Shown here: one piece after another, positions 8,085 to 14,703 of the stretch | How the letters are laid out: every line of letters starts with the position of its first letter | How positions within the stretch are numbered: position 1 is the stretch's first letter | From: JADGNZ01 sp035995985 | GTDB taxonomy: Bacteria; Acidobacteriota; Thermoanaerobaculia; Gp7-AA8 | Reading direction: 5' to 3' | Assembly: GCA_035995985.1 (NCBI GenBank) | Contig: DASYJY010000089.1 | Span: 10,865 to 74,864 of the forward strand | DNA: 64,000 nt | Made by a program: the position numbers and the translations under genes | The notes under the pieces: generated by a model | Told to the model about the DNA's origin: nothing | Databases searched by the model: none | Seen by the model: only the letters and a program-made list of their open reading frames with translations

Positions 8085-8579
8085 TCACTTCGGCTCCTCC
8101 GCGCGTCTCGGCATCATCTCTTCCGATCGCGGCGACATCGCGCCCTTCGGCTCGAAGCCGCCGATGGCGCGGACGTACGTCGTTAGCTGCCAGATCTGGA
8201 AGACGGGTATGTGCCCTCCGTACGATGGCATCCCGTTCGGACGTCCCTCGGAAATCGTCGTGAAGATGTTGACCGGCGAGCTGCCGTAGATCCACTCCGC
8301 GTCCATCAGCGGCGGACCGATTCCGCCGCCGCCGTGGAAGTGGCATCCGGAACAGTTGTACTGCTCGAAGAGCTGCTGCCCCTGGCTGATCGCGTATGCG
8401 TTTCCTTCGTACGGATTGTTGATGCCGGTCGCGGCGAGCTGCTTCGGTCCGGGCTGCAGGTCGCCCATGCGCATCGGATTGGGACGCTGTGATTCATCGG
8501 CGGTCGGTGTCAGAGGACGCCGCTCGCGATGGCAGGCGAACAGCGCGAGGATGGCCAGTAAGGCCAGTGGTCGCTTCAT
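8085..8579 (-). CDS. lipoprotein cytochrome c, monohaem
   Basis: The protein has 164 residues. The leader ends in a lipobox, LFAC, with the lipidated Cys at 16. Haem motif CSGCH is at 76-80, followed by a Gly-rich segment, and Met117 in GRPNGMPSYG is the likely axial ligand. It resembles the small cytochromes that accept electrons from PQQ dehydrogenases (the XoxG role), but the sequence alone does not prove that partner. Its start overlaps the stop of the XoxJ-like gene by four bases, placing it directly after the dehydrogenase pair and before the oxidase genes. Confidence 0.88.
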   Translation of the reverse strand: MKRPLALLAILALFACHRERRPLTPTADESQRPNPMRMGDLQPGPKQLAATGINNPYEGNAYAISQGQQLFEQYNCSGCHFHGGGGIGPPLMDAEWIYGSSPVNIFTTISEGRPNGMPSYGGHIPVFQIWQLTTYVRAIGGFEPKGAMSPRSEEMMPRRAEEPK

Positions 8580-9415
8580 ACGCGTGGCACTCCGTAGCGA
8601 TCGAGAATCCGTTCGATGTCGGTGCGGCGTTTTTCGATTTCGTGATCGAGCTGATCGCGCAGCGCGTTGTCGCCGCGGCGGACGCCCATCGAAATGTCGA
8701 AGACGAAGGGGAGGAAGGGGAGATCGATCTGCGGCGAGACGGGGACGATGTCGAGCGCGACCTTCTGCTGCCGCGCGAAGTAACCCGCCTGTGGTCCCCA
8801 CACCACGGCGACGTCGACCTTGCCGTTCGCGACGGCATCGACGATGTCGCGTCCCGGTGCCTGGCTGCGATAGTCGCCATAGACGGTGTAGCCGGCGACG
8901 TTGTCGATGATGCCGCGCTTGGCCAGCGCGTGCGCGGGCGGCGAGTTGACGTGATCGTTGCCGATCATCTGGACGCCGACCTTCAACGTCTTCAGTCGCG
9001 GATCATCGAACGAGGTGATGTTGAGATGACGGTCGGAGCGGGAGACGAAGACGTAGGTCGAGCGGTAGTACGACTGCGTCGGAAGGGCCTGATCGAAATT
9101 GCTGGGTATGCCCATGATCACGTCGCAATCGCCATGGCGCAGCGTCTGGCGAACGAATCCGCGGCGCTGCGGCCACCAGGTGTAGGCGACCCGCGCGTTC
9201 AGGTCGCGCGCGACGAGTGACGCGATTTCATTCTCGAATCCCTGCTGCTTTTCGTTGGAGTACGGGAGATTGTTTGGGTCTGCGCAGACGCGGAGCACTC
9301 GATCGGGGGTGGGGGGTCGGGGGTCGGAGGTCGTAGATTTCGCGCAAGAACAGCACAGCGCCAGAAGCACCGCTCCGACACCCGACACCCGACAAACGAC
9401 TCCCGCGTATCTCAT
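8576..9415 (-). CDS. quinoprotein dehydrogenase-associated periplasmic binding protein (XoxJ/MxaJ-like)
   Basis: This is a 279-residue family-3-type solute-binding fold. The signature of this subgroup is LRVCADPNNLPYSNEKQQGFENEIA near residue 40, then a WWPQRRGFVRQTL segment and DVIMGIPSNFD. Proteins of this group (XoxJ, MxaJ) are encoded beside PQQ methanol dehydrogenases and are thought to help activate the enzyme rather than feed an ABC transporter; no transporter genes are nearby. The leader looks like a lipoprotein signal (LCCSC). The Pro-rich linker after it (SDPRPPTPD) is encoded by a G-rich repeat. The start overlaps the dehydrogenase stop by four bases. Confidence 0.85.
   Translation of the reverse strand: MRYAGVVCRVSGVGAVLLALCCSCAKSTTSDPRPPTPDRVLRVCADPNNLPYSNEKQQGFENEIASLVARDLNARVAYTWWPQRRGFVRQTLRHGDCDVIMGIPSNFDQALPTQSYYRSTYVFVSRSDRHLNITSFDDPRLKTLKVGVQMIGNDHVNSPPAHALAKRGIIDNVAGYTVYGDYRSQAPGRDIVDAVANGKVDVAVVWGPQAGYFARQQKVALDIVPVSPQIDLPFLPFVFDISMGVRRGDNALRDQLDHEIEKRRTDIERILDRYGVPRV
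9304..9404. repeat. G-rich inverted element inside the XoxJ-like gene
   Basis: GGGTC/GGGGT-type runs at 9304-9333 face CGACACC-type runs at 9374-9404, making an imperfect inverted repeat with a 40-base loop. It encodes the signal-peptide region and linker of the XoxJ-like protein. A related but GGGGAGT-based element lies at 19376-19477. Low sequence complexity makes the exact boundaries uncertain. Confidence 0.6.
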
Positions 9416-11289
9416 GGCAGTGCAAACGTGTAGAGCATCCCGCCCTTGGTCGTTGCCTTCGGCAGGTCGGACATCGCGTTGACGAATCCGAGGGCGGCGG
9501 TGCCGTCGTGCGGGTCGAGTTGGCCGGCGACGATTGCGCCGGCCCAGCCGCCGACTCCGGAGAGGATCGAGACGTACTGTTTTCCGTCAGGGCCCTGGTA
9601 GGTCACCGGCTGCCCGATGATCCCGGAGCCGCATTTGAACTGCCAGAGGAGCTGGCCGGAGCGCGCGTCGATCGCTTTGAACCACCCTTCCATCGTGCCG
9701 TAGAAGACGACGTTGCCGGCGGTGGCGACGGCACCGCTCCAGACCGGGAAGTTCTCTTTGATCGTCCAGATCTTCTTGCCGGCCACCGGATCCCACGCAT
9801 CGAACTCGCCGCGATGTCCGCCCGGACCCGCGTACATCTTCACATTCGCGCCGACGTACGGCGTTCCGGCGATGTAATTGGCTTGGACACCTTCCGCGTC
9901 CTCGCAGAGGTTCGCGTGCGGGATGTAGAGCAGCTTCGTGACCGGCGAGTACGCGGAGGGCTCCCAATCCTTCGCGCCCGGCGCGGGAGGACAGATCATG
10001 CGCGTCACGCGTCCAAAGCCGGGCGCCTTTTCCTGCACCGGTTTCAGGCGGCCGGTCTTCAGGTCCACGCCGCTGCTGGTGGTGATGAACGCGAACGGAT
10101 TCGCCGACAGCACCTGGCCCGTAGTGCGGTCGAGGACGTAGACGTAGCCGTTGCGCTCGGGGCGGACGAGTACCTTGCGGACCTGGCCGTTGATCGGCAG
10201 ATCGAGCAGGACCAGCTCGTTGATGCCGTCGTGATCGTAGAGATCGTGCGGGCTCCACTGATACGCCCACACTGCCTCGCCCGTGTCGGGCCGGCGCGCG
10301 AACATCCCGCACGTCCACTTGTTGTCGCCGGGACGCTGTTCCGGATTCCACGGGCCGGGATTGCCGGTGCCGTAGTAAATGAGATCGAGCGCGGGGTCGT
10401 ACGAGATCCAGCCCCAGGTCGTGCCGCCGCCGATCTTCCACGCATCGGGCGGCCAGCTCTTCACGCCGAGGTCCTGACCTTTGTCGGAGTCGTAGAAAGG
10501 ATGGAAGCCGGGGCCGATCAGGCAGTCGTTGTCGGGACCGGTGCTGTACGCCTTCCAGACCTGTTTGCCGGTTTCGCTGTCGAGCGCCGTGAGTGATCCG
10601 CGAACGCCGAACTCGCCGCCGCTGTCGCCGACGAGGACCTTGTTCTTCACTACCAGCGGCGCCATCGTGATCGATTCGCCGCGATTGATGTCGGCCACCT
10701 GCGACACCCACACTTCATCGCCGGTCTGCGCGTTGACTGCGGCCGTTTTGCCGTCGAGCGTGTTGAAAAAGATCTTGCCATTCGCGTAGACGCAGCCGCG
10801 GTTGACCCAATCGCAGCAAGCCACGCCCTTCGCGGAGTTGTTCAGGTCCTTCGGCTTGTAGCTCCACTTCGCCGGCGCGCCCGGTTGCGTCAGATCGAGC
10901 GCGTAGAGCGTGTTCGGAAACGGCGTGACGATGTACATCGTGTTGTTCACGACGATCGGCGCCGCTTCTTCGCCGCGGTCGCTGCCGGTGGAGAAGGTCC
11001 ACGCCACTTTGAGGTTCTTCACGTTGGCGGTGTTAATCTGATTGAGGCCGGAGAAACGCGTCGACGCGTAGTTCTTCGCGGGCATGATCCATTGCCCGTC
11101 TTCGCCCTCAAGCTTGACCAGATCCGTCTTCTCGGAGGGGTTGGAGGAGTAGCGCTGGAGGAAGGGGAAGGTCTTGTTGTCCGGCGCCTTCGACTTGCAC
11201 CCGACGCAAATCAGCACGACCAACAAAATCGCATGGCCCCCCAAGCATCGTGGCCGCATCTGAACGCGACCGGTTGCTCCCAGCATCAC
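9412..11289 (-). CDS. PQQ-dependent alcohol dehydrogenase, lanthanide-type (XoxF-like)
   Basis: The periplasmic quinoprotein has 625 residues and a hydrophobic leader ending in CVGC, probably a lipoprotein signal. The active site can be mapped: the vicinal disulfide pair Cys158-Cys159 (GVACCDW), Glu226 (GDSGGEFG), Asn310 (YGTGNPGPWN) and catalytic Asp352 in PHDLYDHDG. Spacing of these residues matches methanol dehydrogenases. Asp354, two residues after the catalytic Asp, is the extra acidic ligand that marks lanthanide-binding XoxF enzymes; calcium-type MxaF has Ala there. There is no C-terminal haem domain, so electrons must pass to a separate cytochrome. The start is GTG 11289 (or ATG 11286) behind AAAGGAG. 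Its substrate cannot be told from sequence. Confidence 0.9.
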   Translation of the reverse strand: MMLGATGRVQMRPRCLGGHAILLVVLICVGCKSKAPDNKTFPFLQRYSSNPSEKTDLVKLEGEDGQWIMPAKNYASTRFSGLNQINTANVKNLKVAWTFSTGSDRGEEAAPIVVNNTMYIVTPFPNTLYALDLTQPGAPAKWSYKPKDLNNSAKGVACCDWVNRGCVYANGKIFFNTLDGKTAAVNAQTGDEVWVSQVADINRGESITMAPLVVKNKVLVGDSGGEFGVRGSLTALDSETGKQVWKAYSTGPDNDCLIGPGFHPFYDSDKGQDLGVKSWPPDAWKIGGGTTWGWISYDPALDLIYYGTGNPGPWNPEQRPGDNKWTCGMFARRPDTGEAVWAYQWSPHDLYDHDGINELVLLDLPINGQVRKVLVRPERNGYVYVLDRTTGQVLSANPFAFITTSSGVDLKTGRLKPVQEKAPGFGRVTRMICPPAPGAKDWEPSAYSPVTKLLYIPHANLCEDAEGVQANYIAGTPYVGANVKMYAGPGGHRGEFDAWDPVAGKKIWTIKENFPVWSGAVATAGNVVFYGTMEGWFKAIDARSGQLLWQFKCGSGIIGQPVTYQGPDGKQYVSILSGVGGWAGAIVAGQLDPHDGTAALGFVNAMSDLPKATTKGGMLYTFALP

Positions 11290-11460
11290 TCCGCGCTCCT
11301 TTCCCTGTCCTCTGTTTTCGCCCCGAATTGCAGAAGCCGCGCCAAACTGGAGCGTACGGGAGCAGACCCCGTTGCGCGTCCGGTTTGCTTCTCGCGCAAC
11401 GCGGTTAGAGCGATCGTCGGCACGCGCGGCGTGAACTCAAACGCCGTGGAGCTGCCGGTG
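11290..11460. promoter_or_regulatory. divergent intergenic region between the dehydrogenase operon and alkB-like gene
   Basis: This 171-base gap lies between two divergently read genes and must hold the promoter of the ten-gene minus-strand operon. The ribosome site AAAGGAG (plus-strand positions 11296-11302) is clear. I see no convincing -35/-10 pair and no riboswitch-like structure, so no promoter position is claimed. Confidence 0.4.
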
Positions 11461-12060
11461 ATGACGATGACGCGAGGCACGCTCGTTGCGCCTTGCAGTT
11501 GCGTGCCTCCGGCTGGCTTCACATACGTCGACGACTTTCTGACCGCGGATCAGGAGCAGGCCGTGATCGCCGAAGTTGAGCGGCTTCCCTTCCACGAAGT
11601 GCGCATGCATGGCGTCGTCGCGCGGCGCACCGTCATCCACTTTGGATTCGATTACGACTACGAGGGATGGTCGATCCGCGAAACCGATCCACCGCCGCCG
11701 TTTCTCGTCGAGCTTCGCGACCGCGCTGCGGCGATTGCGAACATCGATCCGCTCGTGCTCGAACAATTTCTGATCGCGCGCTATCCGCCCGGCGCGACGA
11801 TCGGCTGGCATCGCGACGCCCCCATGTTCGGATCGCCGGTCATCGGCATTTCGCTCGGCGCCGCCGCCCGCATGCGTTTTCGCCGAAAGACCGCCGATGG
11901 TTTCGAGACGGACGTGCAACTGCTGCAACCGCGATCGCTCTACATCCTCGCCGGCGCGGCGCGCACGGTTTGGCAGCACCACATTCCGGCCGCGAAGGAG
12001 CTGCGCTACTCAATTTCGATGCGGACTGTCATCTCGAAATCGCGACTGCGTCGCGCGTAG
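11461..12060 (+). CDS. AlkB-like 2-oxoglutarate/Fe(II) dioxygenase, alkylated nucleic acid repair
   Basis: The protein has about 199 residues. Iron ligands are His117 and Asp119 (IGWHRDAP) and His173 (WQHHIP); Arg182 and Arg188 in RYSISMR bind 2-oxoglutarate and base, as in AlkB. The family removes alkyl groups oxidatively from 1-methyladenine and 3-methylcytosine. The frame is open far upstream; ATG 11461 is chosen because a GGAG lies ten bases before it and the conserved fold starts shortly afterwards. Alternatives are GTG 11458 and ATG 11467. It is read away from the dehydrogenase operon. Confidence 0.85.
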   Translation: MTMTRGTLVAPCSCVPPAGFTYVDDFLTADQEQAVIAEVERLPFHEVRMHGVVARRTVIHFGFDYDYEGWSIRETDPPPPFLVELRDRAAAIANIDPLVLEQFLIARYPPGATIGWHRDAPMFGSPVIGISLGAAARMRFRRKTADGFETDVQLLQPRSLYILAGAARTVWQHHIPAAKELRYSISMRTVISKSRLRRA

Positions 12061-12095
12061 CGGGTTAGCAATTTCAGGCGCTGTACCTTGCCACA

Positions 12096-12117
12096 GCACA
12101 GACAAGAGTGTCTGTGC
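12096..12117. repeat. 22-bp palindromic repeat, copy 1
   Basis: This near-perfect palindrome has arms GCACAGACA and TGTCTGTGC around a short centre. Five more copies lie in the window (12172, 14723, 62290, 62364 and 63795). This copy is between convergent genes. Confidence 0.9.
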
Positions 12118-12171
12118 CACACCAACTCGCGCACGCATCACCATTCATCCGAGCTCGGCAGGATTTTTGTG

Positions 12172-12193
12172 GCACAGACACGCTGGTCTGTGC
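12172..12193. repeat. 22-bp palindromic repeat, copy 2
   Basis: It has the same GCACAGACA arm; the other arm is GGTCTGTGC, with one difference from the consensus. It lies 54 bases after copy 1, and the two could pair with each other in the transcript of either convergent gene. Confidence 0.88.
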
Positions 12194-12217
12194 CGGTGCT
12201 CGGGAGCAGTGAGAAAT

Positions 12218-13087
12218 TTACGCATCCATCCCCTTCCCACCCGCCACCACCTGCGCGTGATTGATCGCCGCCACCAGCGCTACGCCGCCGATCGTGTTGC
12301 CGAGCAGCGCGGGAACGATGAAGCTGTCGACGCACTGCACCCACGAGATGCGGCCGATGAATGCGAGGTACATCGTCTCGGTCGCGCCGGCGATCACGTG
12401 CGAGAAGCCGCCGAGGCCGACCAGGTAGGTGATGATGACGATCACCCACACCCGCGCTGATTCGGCGAACGGCAGCAGCCAGACCATCATCGCGATCAGC
12501 CAGCCGCCGAAGATGCCGCGGAGGAGCGTCGTGGCGAAGGCGGCGCGCGTTGCTTCGTCGCCGAGGGCCGTGAAGGCGCCGGTTATGTTGCTGTCGAATG
12601 CAGTCGTTTTGGCGAGCACGAGCGCGAAGAGAAACGCGCCGGCGAGGTTGGCGAGAAACACCGTCACCCAGAGCCGCGCCACATTTCGCAGCGTCGCTCC
12701 ATCGCGTTTCACGAGCAGCGGCAGGATCACCGTCAGCGTGTTTTCGGTGAAGAGCTGCTGCCTGCCGAGGACCACGATCAGGAAGCCGACGCTGTAGCCG
12801 AAGTTCACGATGAGCGGACGCCAGCTCGTGTCCGGAATGTGCGAGCGGAGCAGCGCCTGCGTCACGAACGAGAAGCCCATCGAGAGCCCGGCGGCGAGCC
12901 CCGACCACATCAGCGCGGACGTTGGCCGTTTCAGCTCTTCGTCCCCCTCGGCACGGATGGCGTGATAGACCACCGCGCCCGAGGGCGACGTCCGCTCCTC
13001 GGCCTCTTCTTTTTCCTTTTCCTCGGCCGCCATTGGCGTCGCGCCGTGCAAGAACTCAACCGTTTTGGCAAAGGGATTGCTTTTCAT
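12218..13087 (-). CDS. formate/nitrite transporter family membrane protein
   Basis: The protein has 289 residues: a charged Glu/Lys-rich cytoplasmic N-terminus of about 55 residues, then six hydrophobic helices typical of the FocA/NirC fold. The family segment GRQQLFTENTLT is visible, and the NTIGG segment near the end matches the FNT signature. Family members are pentameric channels for formate, nitrite or similar small anions. The long acidic N-terminus resembles the YfdC branch, whose substrate is not settled. The start could instead be the Met at residue 19 (MAAEEKEK). It is read divergently from the small gene at 13135. Confidence 0.85.
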   Translation of the reverse strand: MKSNPFAKTVEFLHGATPMAAEEKEKEEAEERTSPSGAVVYHAIRAEGDEELKRPTSALMWSGLAAGLSMGFSFVTQALLRSHIPDTSWRPLIVNFGYSVGFLIVVLGRQQLFTENTLTVILPLLVKRDGATLRNVARLWVTVFLANLAGAFLFALVLAKTTAFDSNITGAFTALGDEATRAAFATTLLRGIFGGWLIAMMVWLLPFAESARVWVIVIITYLVGLGGFSHVIAGATETMYLAFIGRISWVQCVDSFIVPALLGNTIGGVALVAAINHAQVVAGGKGMDA

Positions 13088-13134
13088 CAGACGAAAAATC
13101 TGACGCGGTTGACCACGAAGCAGGGGAGGCTAAC

Positions 13135-13374
13135 TTGCAATTTACGATCGAGAGCCGGCAGCTTACGAACGAGTACACGCATCGCCCGTCATTCGACGCA
13201 GAAACGAGGCAGACGTTCATCGAAGCCGGAACGCCGGATGACGCAATCGGCGAGTTTGTGCGGCAAAACGAGTCGGAGCTGGTCAGCGTGACCAGGCCCG
13301 TTCGCGGGGAGGAGTCGATTGCCACCGTGAAGAAGAACGACTCGGTGTTTCTCGTGCGCGTCTACGCGGCGTAG
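13135..13374 (+). CDS. small protein of unknown function (79 residues)
   Basis: I do not recognise this family. The start is TTG with a strong AGGGGAGG at 13122-13129, five bases before it; no ATG fits. The product has no signal peptide, membrane helix or Cys motif, and is rich in Glu, Thr and Val. Its C-terminal half (ELVSVTRPVRGEESIATVKKNDSVF cut to shorter elements: VSVTRPV, SIATVKKND) looks beta-stranded. Supported by the ribosome site and by a small hairpin after the stop (13383-13399). Confidence 0.6.
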   Translation: MQFTIESRQLTNEYTHRPSFDAETRQTFIEAGTPDDAIGEFVRQNESELVSVTRPVRGEESIATVKKNDSVFLVRVYAA

Positions 13375-13425
13375 AACATGGCTTTGCGTTAGACGCAAAC
13401 GAGGCGTGCAATCGCGTTTCATTGG

Positions 13426-13896
13426 ATGTATCGTGTCTCAACCCAGCGCATCGTCCCCATGTCCCGCTCGGATCCTCCGTTCGCTGCACGTCAGGTGATC
13501 GTCGTCGACGATGATCCGGCACTGCGAACTCTCTTCATCGCCATGTTGGAGCGGAAAGGCTTCACCGTCGACGTCGCGCCCGACGGCCGCGCCGCGTACG
13601 ACCAGATCAGCCGCAACGCGTACGCGGCGATCCTGCTCGACCTGATGATGCCGGACGTGAACGGCTTCGAGCTGCTGGAACGGCTGGCGCGCGAATGTCC
13701 CGCACTGCTTTCACGCGTGATCGTGATGACCGGCGCCAGCCGCCGCGTCGTGCAGACGCTCGACACGACGTCGATCTGGGGCCTGATCCGCAAACCGTTC
13801 GACATCGACGAGCTGGTGAACGCCGTCACCGCCTGCAGCGACGGCCGGCCGCGCGTGCCGCCGCCGGTATCGCGCGCGCCGAAGCAGTTGATGTGA
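13426..13896 (+). CDS. single-domain response regulator
   Basis: The protein has 156 residues and one receiver domain. The acidic pocket is Asp28-Asp29, the phosphorylated Asp is 72 (AILLDLMMPD), the switch Thr is 102 (VIVMTGAS), and the conserved Lys is 123 (IRKPFD). It has no output domain, only a Pro-rich tail, so it probably acts by protein contact, as in phosphorelays or CheY-like control. No histidine kinase gene is nearby. The start may instead be ATG 13459; neither site has a clear ribosome site. An inverted repeat follows the stop by one base. Confidence 0.9.
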   Translation: MYRVSTQRIVPMSRSDPPFAARQVIVVDDDPALRTLFIAMLERKGFTVDVAPDGRAAYDQISRNAYAAILLDLMMPDVNGFELLERLARECPALLSRVIVMTGASRRVVQTLDTTSIWGLIRKPFDIDELVNAVTACSDGRPRVPPPVSRAPKQLM

Positions 13897-13897
13897 A

Positions 13898-13961
13898 CCT
13901 GGGAACGCGCGCGTCCCGCCCGCTTTTGAAATCGTGCGGGCGAGACGCCCGCGTTCCCAGG
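13898..13961. repeat. inverted repeat, 26-base arms
   Basis: Arms are 13898-13923 (CCTGGGAACGCGCGCG...) and 13936-13961 (...CGCGTTCCCAGG), complementary at about 24 of 26 bases, with a 12-base loop containing TTTTGAAAT. It directly follows the response regulator stop codon and precedes the ZIP gene by 19 bases. It could fold as a strong hairpin and act as a terminator, but it lacks a T-run, and it looks like a dispersed REP-type element. Confidence 0.85.
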
Positions 13962-13980
13962 AGGTTAGACTGCCCGCCGC

Positions 13981-14703
13981 ATGAGCGCGCTCTACGCCCT
14001 CGCGGCATTCGCGATGACCCTTGCCGGCGGTGCGTTCGCGTTCCGCTACCAGCGCTATCTCCTCTACATCATGGCCTTCTCCTCGGGGCTGCTGATTGGC
14101 GTCGCGTTTCTCGATCTCATCCCCGAGGTTGCCGCGCTGGCGCAGCAGCATGCGATTGACATCCGGTCGCTGATGTTCACCGTCATCGCCGGATTTCTGG
14201 CCATCTTCCTGCTCGAGAAGCTAACCATCATCCATGGTGAAAAGCAGCACGACGCGCCGGGACATCATCACAACGTCGGACTGGTCGGTGCGATCGGACT
14301 CTCGTTTCACAGCTTCCTCGACGGACTGGCCATCGGCGTCGGATTCAAAGCGGGGACGCAGGTCGGATTGATCGTGCTGCTGGCTGTCGTCGCGCACGAT
14401 TTCGCCGACGGCTTGAACACTGTCACCTTCATGCTGGCCACACGCAATAGCCGCTGGCGCACCGGCGCGCTGCTGGTCATCGACGCCAGCGCGCCGGTCC
14501 TCGGCGCATTGTGCGCGGGCGTGTTGAACATCGCGCCGCGTCTGCTCGCCTTCCAACTATCGTTCTTCGCGGGCTTCCTTCTTTACCTCGGCGCGAGCGA
14601 TCTCCTGCCGCAGGTGCATGCGAAGACGCGCGGGGCGCTGATCGCTGCGACGATTGCCGGCGTGGCGATGGCGGGGCTGCTCGTCTACGCGCTGCAGGTA
14701 TGA
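13981..14703 (+). CDS. ZIP family metal transporter
   Basis: The protein has 240 residues and about seven to eight membrane helices. The metal-binding helices are clear: HSFLDGLAIG (His110, Asp114) and HDFADGL (His139, Asp140, Asp143). A His-rich cytoplasmic loop (HGEKQHDAPGHHH, 85-97) precedes them. ZIP proteins import zinc, iron or manganese into the cytoplasm; the second helix has HD where canonical zinc ZIPs have HE, so the metal preference is open. Its stop overlaps the start of the next gene by four bases. Confidence 0.88.
   Translation: MSALYALAAFAMTLAGGAFAFRYQRYLLYIMAFSSGLLIGVAFLDLIPEVAALAQQHAIDIRSLMFTVIAGFLAIFLLEKLTIIHGEKQHDAPGHHHNVGLVGAIGLSFHSFLDGLAIGVGFKAGTQVGLIVLLAVVAHDFADGLNTVTFMLATRNSRWRTGALLVIDASAPVLGALCAGVLNIAPRLLAFQLSFFAGFLLYLGASDLLPQVHAKTRGALIAATIAGVAMAGLLVYALQV

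Noticed and set aside
10885..11460. An upstream extension of the AlkB-like protein by 192 residues.
   Set aside because: It would overlap the dehydrogenase gene on the other strand and has shadow-type composition; the AlkB fold begins after 11461.
12096..12193. Two close palindromic repeats considered as a CRISPR fragment.
   Set aside because: Only two copies lie here, other copies are tens of kilobases apart, spacing is irregular, and no cas gene is present.
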